NCBI GenBank assembly: GCA_015847255.1
Contig: JADLZK010008410.1
Coordinates: 62,001 to 126,000, forward strand
Source: Hyparrhenia diplandra
Taxonomy: Eukaryota > Streptophyta > Magnoliopsida > Poales > Poaceae
Direction: 5' to 3'
DNA length: 64,000 bases
Shown: positions 11,908-23,513 of the stretch, piece by piece
Numbering within the stretch: the stretch's first letter is position 1
Layout of the letters: each line of letters starts with the position of its first letter
The notes under the pieces: model-generated
What the model was told of the DNA's origin: nothing
Seen by the model: the letters and a program-made list of their open reading frames with translations, nothing else
The model's database searches: none
Translations under genes and position numbers: made by a program

Positions 11908-12528
11908 GTGAGATCAGAGCCCAAGAAAAGCTCCTCTGTTCCTCCCCTCTTCTGCAGTCCTGTTACTCTGGATTGGATGGATCGGTTCGCTGTAGCGCTT
12001 GCCTTTCCTCGATCGGTAACGTCCGTGCCGTGGGTGCTGGTGTCGCTGACTGCCATGATCGCCCAGTCGTTCGTGCTTGATGTTATGCTCTACTAGATTT
12101 AGCTTAGCTGCGGTTGCACCTGCATAGCCTAGATGGTATGGTAGCTAGTGAGACGATTCTTGGGTAGTCACTTTGTTCAGCCTCTGCATCCAGAACCCAT
12201 TAGTCATTTTAGCCTACTGATCCAAGCTTGCATCGAATGCTGAACAAATAAATAAATCAATAAATTAAGTCACAGCTCCGTGATTTATGAATTATGAGCA
12301 GCAGGTCCACTGCTCGTTTTTGGTTATGCGTTCTATGTCTAGCATTACTTCGTGAACGTCACGGAATGGTTGACAGAATTGGAGGAGGCACAGGTCAATG
12401 TGCCGAGGCCGAGCAGATTCTCTTGTGGAAAAATTGCATGCCAATAAATCAACTGTCTTGCAGGAGGAATATGTTAGTGTAGCAAATTCATTCGATACTG
12501 TGATAGTGACTGGAAGTTGTAATTGCAG
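11908..12528 (+). other. 5'UTR intron of the charged-protein gene
   Basis: Donor GGCAAG/GTGAGATC at 11908 and acceptor AATTGCAG ending at 12528 (a second CAG ends at 12537) bound a 0.62-kb leader intron. The first exon would be about 11705-11907 and non-coding. Leader introns of this kind often raise expression of plant housekeeping genes; that is inference here. Confidence 0.55.
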
Positions 12529-12558
12529 CCTTTGCAGGGCGGTTTGATCGTATTCAAG

Positions 12559-13812
12559 ATGGGGAAAGACAAAGAAGCTACCAAGCTGAAGGAGGAGGAG
12601 AAGAAGTCCAAGGATGAGGTCCATCTCAAGATCAAGAGCAAGGACAAGTCGGCTGGCGAGGAGGACGACAAGAAGGAGATCGAGATAGAGATCGAGGCCA
12701 AGTTTGTTGAGAAGGAAGAAGTGAAAGACTTGGGTGACAGCGCAGGGTCTGCGGGAGGGAGGGGTAAAGAGGGGAAGAAAGACAAAGACAAGAAGAAGAA
12801 GGAGAAGTCAGAGGAGCATGAAGATGATGAGAAGGTGATCAAGAAGGACAAAAAGGAGAAGGACAAGAAAAAGAAGGAAGATGGTGAAGATGAGAAAGAC
12901 AAGAAGGATAAAGAGAAGGTAAAAGACAAGGATGATGGATCAGAGTTGAAGGGTTCAAGTGATGAGAAACCAGAGAAAATGAAAGATAAGAAAAAGAAGG
13001 AAGGTGACAAAGATGTAGGGGAGGGGGAGAAACACAAGAAGAAAGAAAACAAAGATAAAGATAAGAAGGATAAACAGGACAAAGAAAAGGATGGATCTGA
13101 GCCAAAGGGTTCAAGTGATGAGAAACAAGAGAAAGGCAAAGACAAGAAAAAGAAAGACAAGAGCGAAGAGAAGGGCCATCTGGAGAATAAGAATGATGAG
13201 GCCGCACAGAAGGATGTTCACATGAACAAAGAGTTGGCGGGAGCGGCAGACTCGGGAACCCGTGAAATCAAGCTAACTGACGCCGAACCACAGGAGAAAG
13301 GGATTGATAATGAAGATTCAGAAGGCAAGAAGGAAAACAAAGAGAAGAAGGGCAAGGACGAAGTGAAGAAGAGAAAGAAGGATGGTGGTGAGGACCATGA
13401 TGAGAGCGAGAAGAAAGACAAAGAAAAGAAAGAGAAGAAGAAAGACAAGGGTGACAAGAAGGAAGATGATAAGAAGAAAGAGGGTGATGGCAAGGAAGAT
13501 GGAGAAGGTAAGAAGAAAGACAAGGAGAAGAAGAAAGACAAGGGTGCAAAGGAGAAGACGACCGATCCGGTGAAGCTGAAAGCAAAACTGGACAAGGTGG
13601 ATGCCAAATTGCAAGACCTACAGGCTAAGAAAGAAGATATCCTTAGGCAGCTGAAAGAGTTGGAAGAAGGCGGCAAGGGAAAGACTAATGAAGAGAAGCC
13701 TGCTCATGTACAGGAGGACAAAGGAAAGGACACTGAAGAGGCGCCTGCGCAGATACTGGAACAGGGTGCAGAGAGCAAGGTCAAGGAACAGAATCCTGTT
13801 GCCGCAGCCTAA
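12559..13812 (+). CDS. Lysine/glutamate/aspartate-rich protein with C-terminal coiled coil, 417 aa
   Basis: A single intact coding exon. I place the start at the ATG at 12559 (MGKDKEATK), because the open frame upstream has only a TTG and contains the splice acceptor. Most of the protein is runs of Lys with Asp/Glu (KKDKDKKKKEK-type), with a twice-repeated module: SELKGSSDEKPEKMKDKKKK and SEPKGSSDEKQEKGKDKKKK. No catalytic domain, signal peptide or membrane segment is seen. Near the end (about residues 345-380) a heptad-like stretch (KLKAKLDKVDAKLQDLQAKK) predicts a short coiled coil, followed by an acidic tail ending PVAAA. Such composition suggests an intrinsically disordered nuclear or RNA-associated protein, but I do not recognise a named family. 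Unlike most other genes here it has no frame break over 1.25 kb. Confidence 0.85.
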   Translation: MGKDKEATKLKEEEKKSKDEVHLKIKSKDKSAGEEDDKKEIEIEIEAKFVEKEEVKDLGDSAGSAGGRGKEGKKDKDKKKKEKSEEHEDDEKVIKKDKKEKDKKKKEDGEDEKDKKDKEKVKDKDDGSELKGSSDEKPEKMKDKKKKEGDKDVGEGEKHKKKENKDKDKKDKQDKEKDGSEPKGSSDEKQEKGKDKKKKDKSEEKGHLENKNDEAAQKDVHMNKELAGAADSGTREIKLTDAEPQEKGIDNEDSEGKKENKEKKGKDEVKKRKKDGGEDHDESEKKDKEKKEKKKDKGDKKEDDKKKEGDGKEDGEGKKKDKEKKKDKGAKEKTTDPVKLKAKLDKVDAKLQDLQAKKEDILRQLKELEEGGKGKTNEEKPAHVQEDKGKDTEEAPAQILEQGAESKVKEQNPVAAA

Positions 13813-14189
13813 TCTTGTGGAGCTCCTGTTGCAGTTCATCCAACAATAACTCTGATCTGGTTCTATAATCAATATATACACAATTACACATGCATTGCAC
13901 TCTGTAAAGGAACAAACATCTTGAGCTGAGTTGTAAAATGGTACATTTGTAGATATCTGGATCTAGGTGTGTCTCACCATGCAGAGAAACATAGAGCTGA
14001 GTGGAGTGCGTCGTCCTCCCTGTACATATCGCTGTAATACTTGCTATGTGAATAAGATAGTTGATTATATTTGAACTGATACACATTCAGTAGTCTCAAT
14101 TCCATCGCTGCAAGTATGTTCTCTATAATCTGCTAGAATATCCCTGTGACTGTCCGAACTACAACAGCATTCTGAGGATCGTTGGTGAT
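13813..14189. other. 3' flank of the charged-protein gene
   Basis: The stretch after the TAA at 13812 is AT-rich 3'UTR. From about 13990 it becomes the left copy of the duplicated aldehyde oxidase 3' region described separately. Confidence 0.4.
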
Positions 14190-15160
14190 CATTCAGAGCT
14201 CAGCAGGCTCTCCAAGTACGTTTCCACGTTGTCAAGCCGCACACTTGCTTCACCACGGGCATGATGGCAGCAACTTCCAGATCAAAATGGGAGCTGCTGC
14301 CAGCTGCCCGGACACGGTCGGGTCGGGGCGAGCAGACGCGCCTCGCGGCAATCAAAATAAGAAAACAGAGCCGTCCATGGGCCGACAGCGCCTATCGGCT
14401 CACCATCAGCTGCCACATAAGCCTGTCGGCCTGCGAGCTGCTGACAGGGTGCCGTATCTCAAATTTTTATATAACAGCATCTAGATTTGCAATTCATTTA
14501 AAAAGTTCTGAAATCTTCTCTGTTATCCAGTGAACGGAACAGCTATGGGGCCGGAGTGCGTCCTTCTCCTGATACATAACACTCTAATAATACTACTAAG
14601 CTTTGTGAATAAATGGTTCGGTACCCAGGCAAACAACATAGAAAATAGTCTCAGTTCCATCGCTGCAAGTCTGTTCCTGTGATCTGCAACGGTATCCCTG
14701 TCACTGTGTCTGAACTACAATATCATGTAGTATACTGTATACACCATTTCACCAATGGAGATCAGGAGAGGGATATGCGGTGCCCAAAGATTTTACACCC
14801 AGAGGAAGTCTGTCTTGCTCGAAAACCAAAATGTTCTCGCTGACAAGGCGTACGTGCAAAGGACCTGATGATATCATCTTCTATCAACAGCTATGATCTC
14901 TCTTCTCTGATGACTTGGGCACAACAGCGTCGCAAACATTGTGCTATCGCTATGAAATCTACCTATGGTCTTGCACGGCTAAGGGAGTCGGGAAAACAGG
15001 TACTGACTGTTTTTTTTAATGTAATAAACAGGTACTGACTCAGAATGGCTTTTCATTCGGAGGTCAGCAGGCTCTCCAAGTACCTCTCTACATTGTCGAA
15101 GCCGCACAGCTCCTTCACCACGGGCATGATGGCAGGAACTTCCAGATCAAAATGGGACGG
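13990..15160 (-). repeat. Tandem duplication of aldehyde oxidase 3' end and 3'UTR
   Basis: Two diverged direct copies, about 13990-14292 and 14550-15160. Shared landmarks: GGAGTGCGTC (14002, 14554), CCATCGCTGCAAGT (14101, 14657), a CTGTC-GAACTACAA block (14150-14164, 14706-14721) and the exon end (14190, 15053). The right copy has about 300 extra bases between the 3'UTR block and the exon, or the left copy lost them. Confidence 0.8.
14190..14292 (-). pseudogene. Relic of an aldehyde oxidase last exon
   Basis: On the minus strand this stretch matches the last exon of the neighbouring aldehyde oxidase (15053-15160) almost base for base: HFDLEV, IMPVVK, then VE.YLESLL and a stop codon at 14190-14192. 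One base is missing in the CGLD region, so the frame is broken, and similarity stops at about 14292. No other oxidase exon is present upstream. It is the end of a former tandem copy or a partial local duplication. Confidence 0.85.
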
Positions 15161-18100
15161 TGACGGTCCAAACCCAGAGCAGTGTGGTTCATTCCTTGCA
15201 GCTCTAATCGCTTCTCTTGTCGCACAGTGCACTGAAGCTGCGAGAAGCAATGGTGGCTCCCCAGATGCTGCAACAAAAGGGGACTCAAGTCAGTAGAACA
15301 GAAAATAAACAAGTGAACAGAAGTGAAGTACTGAAGTATGGGCATTTTATGGACACATGCAATCACCCATCAACAACTGCTAATACAGCATGTACATGAT
15401 GGGTCCAGGGAAGCGGCATCAGTGACAAGGGCATGTACATTCATAAACCAAGTGCAGTCTTTACATAATAACCTCATGTATGCTGCAGCTCTGAATTTTC
15501 TTGAGAATACTTTTGGAACAGTAAATAATGCGATTTATGCAAATGCAGACATCGGGTTTCACTGGGCACCATATGGTACATGTAATAAATTTATCAATTT
15601 CTTTTCAACTCGGATAGCATGGTACAACTGCTGCATCCAATGTACAGAACAGAACTAGTTGATCTAGAGTATGTTCAGAGATGTGTGACCAGTAAGGAAG
15701 GAAACTTCACACCTTTTGAAGAGAGCACACGTTTCTTGTGGAATCCACTGCTAAGTAACTTCACATTGAACTGCTTTGGGATGGTGTCCATAGTTGGGAT
15801 CTTGTATGTCCAAGTCCCATCAGAGATAAGCAATCCATCTGAGTTGGTGACATATTCCTCATTCATGAAATAGCCAATTCCTTGAACAAATGCCCCTTCA
15901 ACCTGAAAAGTGAAAAGCACCGTACGAAGTTAGCAAAAATGGAATTACTCTCACATTGAGATGACATCACAAGATACTTAGATTATCACAGCTCAGTTGT
16001 CTCTGAAGTAATTAGCCTACTCCAAGTTTATGGGAAAAAAAAAACTAAGTTATCACTAGCTATTTGCCAGACACTATGATATTTCAAAAACATCAACAAA
16101 AAAAGCAGAGGAAAGAAAAGAATTCTGCAGATTTTTTCCAATGTAAAAGGACCAATGTGAAGACAACCAAACAGATAATGCCCACCTGCCCTAAGTCCAC
16201 AGCGGGGTTTAAGCTCTGGCCACAGTCGTATATAAGATCGCTTCTTACAATTGTGGAGGCCCCAGTGAGAAGATCAATCTCTACCTGCAACATCGAACAA
16301 TATCTTATAACATAGATATATTTATACATTTCAATCGTTTACTGTAATACTGTTATCATTCTACTGTCTAGAGAAGTTTATGTTAAACCAAAGTGTAAAA
16401 CAAGGATACCTCACTAGTAGCAGCCCCATAATTTAGGTAAGAACCAGAAGGACCAGGAACATAGTATTCTCGTGCTGATAAGTCCACACCAATCATTATA
16501 GCCTGCATATTTCATACGAGTAATTTAATTATGGATGCGCAATGATACCTGTAATGTTAAAAACTGGCAACGCGTGGACATGTCTGTTTTCCATATGGCA
16601 AAAGCAGAGACAATCAAATTCACCTACATTTAAGGGCGTGAAAAAAGAGGGTAGTGCCCTACAATTGAGTAAGGAAAACACCCCAGAATGCACCAATCTG
16701 TTCAACAAATAGTTTATAAGAAAGGAAGTAACTAATAACCTTGGAAATAAGTTCATCCCACGAAACATTGCCTTGCTTTTCTTGAAATTGCTCCTTGACT
16801 GGCTTAAGCCTTTCGATCAAGACATTGCATGCAAGACGAACTGCTTCACAACTAGATTCTGATGTGGTACTCCCTGTGGTCCACCCTCCCTGTACATTGC
16901 TTAATGTATCCGCTTGAACGACTCTTGTTCTCTCCAACAGCTCTTGACTTCGATCAGGACAGAGCTGTCCAAGACCAAATGCTGCCATCTGCTTCACTTT
17001 TGTCCAAAGCCCCTGGCCTAACTCAATGCCTCCAACTTCAACAGCAATAGACCCATCATTGAGAATAGAAACTTTTCCAGGTGTCGGTCGAGATAATACT
17101 TTGTGTACTATAGGCACAAAAGAGACCTCTCTTTTTCCATTTGTTGTTTTTGTTGAAAGACTGGATTGTTTCAAGCCGATGCTGATAGTTTTCTGATGCA
17201 GCCACTTGATCACATATAGAGCGAAGTGTATAACCCGTGGCATCTTCAGAACACTCACTATGGAACAAAGCAAGGCTCTCAACCGTGTGAAGATTTCTAT
17301 GTCTAACCAAATTAGCATCAGCAGAGAGCTTGGAAGCAACATGCTCAATTATAGCTTCGGCAACATAAGAACCTTGTACTTCCCCAGGCCCCCGCATTGC
17401 AGACTTTGTAGAAATGTTTGTTTTACAGACCTTTGCCTCATAAGAAAAGGCACCCCAATTATATTTCTTCAGTGCCTCAATGAAATTATGAGGGATTACG
17501 AGGCTAACATCTTTTGTCATTCCTGCATTTATGAACAAATCTATATGCAAAGCAGTGATTTTCCCATCTGATTTGAATCCGACTGAATAGCATATTTTCA
17601 TGGGATGCCGACCTCCAGTCACTATCATGTCAGTCTTGCGGTCAAGATACATACGTACAGGACGACCCAACTTAAATGCTGCAAGTGCACAAGCAGTTGC
17701 CACCTATAAGTAAAACAGGATGAGTGTTCCTTTAAGAAAATCGCCAGGTTATACTGTAGGGCAGGCTCATTCAGCTTTACTATCAGTATAGTGTCATGTG
17801 GATGTGCTAAAAAATGAAGAGCTGGAGATCTTGTTTTATTATTTGACCACACAACTTGGTTGATCATGATGCGTGCTTCCGACATGCAGACATGTGCAGA
17901 TAATTACCAATGTTAATGTTACTCATGTTTTTATATTCTGGTAGTCAAGTAAACCTCTATTTAAAGGGCATGTAATGTAACAGTCAACTTTTGCCATGTT
18001 TGCTGATTATTTAATATACTACACATAAACATAAAACAATACTAGCAGAACATTGACTGGTGGAAACGAACTTCGTTTCCAGCACTTTAAGAATGGACGG

Positions 18101-21100
18101 AATGCTATGCTTATGGCCTTGCACTTACAGGTAACGATCTAACAGCTTTTCCTCCAAATCCACCACCAACTCTTCTGGTAATAACACGAACATTGTGACA
18201 AGGTAAACCAAGGCACTTTGAAATGACATTCTGTGCTGTCTCAGGGCATTGGCTTGAGCTATACACTACCATGCAGTTATCCTCATCGGGTATTGCCAGA
18301 GCAGCTTGTGTTTCCAAGTAAAAGTAGTACTGAGAATTAAGTTTAACCTGCAAAAAGTGTTTGTCAGCTGCAGAACATATTAGGAATATAAAAGATTGAT
18401 CAAAAGAAGATGCCCACTAAACTTTATTCCCTTGTGAGGATCTGTCAGAGCCCCACAGGGACCAGTTACATATAAGGTTAGCCAAGGAAGGGCAGCATTT
18501 TAAATCAAAAGCAAACAGGACAGGCACAAGTACTCCACAAAACCAGTTTACTGATTCGCTTTTAGCAGCAAAAAAGGTGGCCCAACACAGAAGTAACATA
18601 CTATATAGCAAACCTGTCAGATACTAAGATCTCATGCCACAAGGCCCAACACTTAGTGGAGAACCTATGTAAGATATTAATTTGACCAATGATTCTGAAT
18701 GCTAGTGCTCAAGCACATACTCTGCCTACTTTACATTAAAATAAATTATCCACAGACCAAATTGATGCACAGAGTGTACCTCAGAGTAGATTTTCTGATC
18801 TGCTTCTGCCATTCCTTTGGAGAAATCACCAATTTTCTGAGGAAGAAGAAATGGTAGGGTTTCAAAATAACTGCACCTTTTAACAGCCTCCTCTATGGAT
18901 AAAATTGGAGCATCTAAGTTCTCAGTACTGTAGTCAATGACAGCTCTTTTTGCAGCTATATTGGCAGATCTTTGTGTTTCTGCAATCTGTGTCAAAAAGA
19001 TTCAGTAACAGCAGAACTGAGCCATAACACACATGGTCATCGACATAATTTTCATTACTAAAGGAAAGAAGTCCAGAAAATTCCTTCAAATCCAGAAATA
19101 TAACTACAAACCATACCACAACACCAAGAGGTTCCCCTGCACACTGAGTAACTGGATCACCAAACAGAGGTTCAGGTCCAAATATAGTGTTGGCCCCAAC
19201 ATTGCTGCCACCTTCCGGAATATCCTTAACAGTAACTACTCCCAGAGTGTTAAGCTGCTTGAGTGAAAGGTCGAGTTCTATGCTCTTCACATGGGCTAAA
19301 GGTTTTGTGCTATATATAAATGCTCCATAAACACAGTCCTTGGGAGCGGGGATGTCATCCACAAATACAGCCTCACCTATATGTAGTGGTTTTGTATCAG
19401 CAACTAAGTTTACTTTCCAAAAGAACATATGATGAAAGCAACTGCCAGTGGTTAAATAAGTCACGTAGCTAAAACTTAAAGAAGAGACTGAAAACTATCA
19501 TTACAGATACAATTAAAAAGGGGAGATAAGAAGACAAACCCAGCAAATAAATAGCATGAGCAAGGATGCAAGCAAATATAACTTTTACATAAATGTAACC
19601 ATTTGTGTTAACAAATAAAAAATGTAACCATAAATAATCAAACTGTTAGCAAAGCTATGCAATAGGTAACCACCAGCTATATCCCACAAAAGTACTTCCT
19701 CCAGGGTAAGTGGTGTTATGGGAGTGTGTGGCCAAACTTATAGATTTTGGTTATCAATGTTTCTATGAATTTTGGATTCGACATATTGAAATGGTATGTG
19801 AACATTTATATTGAGAAATACTTCAATGATACAATAAATATTACCAGATCTCTTCATATATTATAATAGACAAATTAGTTATGAAGTAGCATTTGCAAGA
19901 CCACTTCCATAGTACATGTCAAATGTCACTTATGCTTGTCTGTAGGGAGTGAATATAAAATACAAGTCCAAAAGTGCATACCAGAGGCTTGGAGTTCTGC
20001 TCCAACTTTCTTGGTTGGTATGCCAACGGGGAGATAGTCTTTATTGATTTCAATGATCTGATTTGAATATTCAAGAATGTGATCATTGGTACATGAACCT
20101 GAGTTCGCATTATTGATCTTCTTAAGTGAAAGTGCATCGGGTCCATAATTTGGATTTCCATTGGTGCCACAAGTTACATAGCCATTAAGATGAACTGCCT
20201 TTACAGGCTTCAAAGTTCCTTCAGTTACTGGGTAAAGAAAACTAAACAGAAAGGCAATTGCCAAGCTTGACCTATAAGCAGCATGCCTTGTGCCTTCTTT
20301 AGGAACAATTGTTTCCTTGAGAAGTCTACATGCTTCAAGTAGCACCGATGCAGTAATGGGTTTACCCACTAACAGTTTCTCAACATTCCTAGCCCTGATA
20401 GCATGTTGGCTCCCATACGCACCAAAAAGCTAGACATAGCTCTCTCAATGTTAAGTTGCTTGAAGTTTCATCTGGAGAGACTCGAGCCAAGAAAGCAGAA
20501 TTAAGATATGCGACTGCATTGCCAAGAGGACGTGGAGCAGCTCGGTATGTCTCAAATAGCACAGAAGTTCCTGTTTTACTTACTGTCCCATCCATGGGTT
20601 CACCATCAGATAAGCCACCAATGGGAGAACACCGAGGAATGTATATGCTTAATAGCAGTGTCTTGTGATCACAAGGTGGCATCTGAAGGAATTCCTCCAA
20701 CGTGACAGTCAACCTTGTTGATGATGACTGGATGCATACTGATGAACCAGCAGCAAGAAGGATTGTTGCAATGTCAGAGGCAAACTGGTCCCTCTGTGCC
20801 ATTATCAAATTTCCACCCAAACTTGCGGTGTTCGGACAAATGGAGACGCCACCTTTTCCATATGATCAGCAATCTTACAAAAGATCACATCATTGCAGCC
20901 ACCAGCTTCTACTCTTAAAATCTCAATGGCCTGAGAAATCGACACTGCAGCTCCAATCTGAACCCCACTAGCTTCCTTACAAACCGAATTCAGCTCCGGG
21001 ATGCATCTGAGGTCAATGTACCTATCATACACCTCTGTCTCTCTGTAAACGCCTGAAGCGGTGTTTCCCACAACCACCTTTGTTCTACTTTGGCCAAACA

Positions 21101-22035
21101 ACTCAGAACCGACCAGCTTATAGTACTCCTCCACGCTCCGAGGCCGGTGCCAGGTGCTGGCACTTCCGACCAATGCCGGCGGCGTGTACAGGTCATCATC
21201 AGCCGCAGACGAAGCTCTGATCTCAGCCTTGAGGAACTCCGGGAACACACCGATGCTCCCTTCCTCGTACCGCGGCAGCTTGGAAGCATGGGCGTCCCTT
21301 TCCTCCAGAAGGAGTTGAGTCCCAGGTCCTCCAAATCCACGTCGGCCGCGAAGCTCTTGCAGGCGTCGGCGATCGGGCGGTACCCGTGCAGCGGCAGAGG
21401 TTGCCGGCGACGGCCCGCTCCGCCTCCGCCGCCGTGAGCCTCGCGAACCCCTCATCGGGCGGGTCGTCGGGCGGGCCGGGCCTCCTCCCCGCCCTGGCCT
21501 CGGCGCCCGCGAGCGCGGCGGCGAGGGACATGCACACCCCGGGCGTGCAGAAGCCGCACTGCGTGGCGTGGAACCCCGCGAGACGCTCGTGCACGGCGTG
21601 GAGTCGCCCCGCCCGTCCGCGGCCTCTGAGCCCCTCGGTGGTGGTGACGGCGCGGTGGTGGAGCCCGTGCACGAGCGTGAGGCAGGAGGTGGCCGCCGCG
21701 TGCGACACCGCGTCCGACGCCGCGTCGTAGGCGGAGAGCAGCACCACGCACGCGCCGCATCCGCCTGCAGATCAAAATGGGGCCGGCCGGCGTCAAGCTC
21801 AAATAAATCGCGGAACGAGACGGAGGAAGGGACGGAGGAGGACGGGGTGGCGTGCCTTCGCCGCAGCCGAGCTTGGGCCCGGTGAAGCGGGTGCGGGTGC
21901 GGAGGAACTCGAGGAGGGTGGCGCCGGGGTCCACGTCCCCTCACGGAGCTCCACCCGCTCGCCGTTGACCGAGAAGACCACCGCCGCGGACGCGGGCGAC
22001 GGCGAAGGCGAAGCCGAAGCCGAAGCAGCAGCCAT
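15053..22035 (-). CDS. Aldehyde oxidase (molybdenum hydroxylase)
   Basis: Ten exons: 21856-22035, 19982-21764, 19117-19376, 18780-18986, 18129-18348, 16740-17703, 16410-16502, 16186-16284, 15713-15902, 15053-15267; about 1,400 residues. Order of domains: N-terminal 2Fe-2S (LGCGEGGCGACVV), second 2Fe-2S (CGFCTPG, NLCRCTG near 21384-21550), FAD domain (VVGNTASGVY; SLGGNL in the next frame), then molybdopterin domains (VGGGFGGK, AMRGPGE, GIELGQGLWTK) with the catalytic Glu in SGEPPLLLA of the last exon. Such cytosolic enzymes oxidise aldehydes to acids, for example abscisic aldehyde; substrate cannot be told here. From memory it matches a rice chromosome 7 aldehyde oxidase. Frame breaks lie at 21937-21940, 21384-21386, 21296-21298, 20830-20831, 20424-20428 and 17132-17136, all at short runs. 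Intron 1 has a GC donor (GAAG/GCACGC at 21855). Possibly an intact gene with sequence errors; pseudogene not excluded. Confidence 0.93.
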
Positions 22036-23513
22036 CGCGGCGCGGGGAGGTGCGTGCGTGTCGGAACCCGATTCCGATTCCCATCTGGGCGGCGCCCGCA
22101 GCTTGCTTATCTATACTCTACTCCATTCCACCTCCACTCCACCACGAGCGGACCACCGCCACTCTACTCTCGTAGCTTCGCATCCAGCAGGGTCGCTGTC
22201 GGTGTCGCCGAGAAATTCCAAAGCGAGGAGAAAAACGGGCGACGCTGACGGGAGGGCGGCGGCGTGCCGGCGTGTGCGTGTCGCGCGCTCGCCGAGCGCC
22301 CAAGGAGGATGACGCGGAAGGGCGACGGCTTAGCCGCAGCCGCTGACGAGTGGGGCCTGCGGGTGCATGGGCTGGAGTTAATGGGTTGTTTACTCCGCGA
22401 CAGTGTGGCTTTCGTGTTCGGGCCTTTTTGGGCTTCGGAATCGATTGATTGGCTGGTGCGCGTGCGTGCGTGGCGGCACGGCACGCACGTGAGGGGACAA
22501 GTCCGAGGCGGGGGTGGGACCGGGACCCCAGCTCCCCCGCCGCATCACCCGGTCCCGGCCATGCTCCGGCCACGTGCCGCCGCCCAAGCTGATTTTGGTG
22601 GCCGGCGGCAGCCAACGCGACGAGACAACCAACCCGAATCCGACCCACGGACGTAAAATGAGAATTTTTATATTCCAAAAAAAAATGGATTAAGGGAGGG
22701 AAAGGAGGATGGAGTACAAGCTAGGTTCATATGGCACTACGTTTTTTTTTTTTTTGCATTTTGAGAATAGGAAATGGTGTTTGTTTGGGGTGAATTTTGA
22801 GGGCATATCATTATTCAGATCTCCGGCGGTTTGATATAATTTGTTTCCAATACATGAAGTTTGGCAGCTTCCAGTTTAGTACGGGAGAGGAAAAAATAAC
22901 CCATCTCCAACAATTTCCCCTTAATCCACTTCCAAAAAACAAAAAAGTGGACCTAGAAGTTTATTTCGGTGCGGTTGTTGATCATGCGCCGCCCCTCACG
23001 CGGTTTTGTTTCCTTCCGTCGTCGGCAACCGCCAGTTCGTGCTCGTCTAGGTCGCACCGTCGCGGCCGGGATCGTCCTCGTCCGCTAGCTCCTGCTTGTC
23101 CAACAGTTGTCAGTTCCGCTCGTCCTGCTGTCTAGCTTCTCCTCGCGATCGACTAGGCAATGCAACTCTTATGTAACCCCCAAAATAAATAAAATAAAAA
23201 GAAAATGAATAAAACCACTGGCACTGTAGCAAAACCACCTTCAAATCTAGGGAGGTAAAATGCACTGTTTGAAAAGTTGAAAGTAGGAAAAGCGGATTTT
23301 CGTGAAGTTTTTTTTTTTTTGTTGGATTTCGTGAAAGTTTAGAGAGAAAATGTTGAGTTGCTAGCGGCGCGGAGTGGGCGGCATAGGAGCCTTTTATTGA
23401 GTTGGGCCGTTTCCTTAATGGAACGGGGTCAGCACAACCCAGCCCACTGAGGTTAGCTGGCTATAGCACTAGCAGCGTGTGAGGCACAGAACCTCAATCC
23501 CCAACAGGCCACA
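22036..23513. promoter_or_regulatory. Shared spacer between divergent aldehyde oxidase and prolyl-tRNA synthetase genes
   Basis: The two genes start 1,479 bp apart and point away from each other, so this interval must hold both promoters. The oxidase side (22036-22640) is GC-rich, with many overlapping open frames that I read as chance; an ACGT element (GGCCACGTGCCG) lies at 22568-22579. The middle (22740-23300) is AT-rich, with a GC-rich island at 22980-23150 of unknown origin. No clear TATA box is seen on either side. Confidence 0.5.

Noticed and set aside
12474..13160. Minus-strand Ser/Phe/Leu-rich open frame of 228 codons
   Set aside because: Mirror of the AAG/GAG-rich coding strand of the charged protein; its composition is just the complement of Lys/Glu codons.
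13218..13676. Further minus-strand Ser/Phe/Leu-rich open frames
   Set aside because: Same antisense effect as above; no start context or conserved motif.
21452..21934. Several overlapping open frames in the first aldehyde oxidase exons
   Set aside because: They are alternate frames of the oxidase, produced by high GC content and the frame breaks.
15053..22035. Calling the aldehyde oxidase a pseudogene
   Set aside because: Breaks are confined to short runs and the same pattern affects essential genes nearby; motifs and splice sites are intact. Left as a gene with probable sequence errors.
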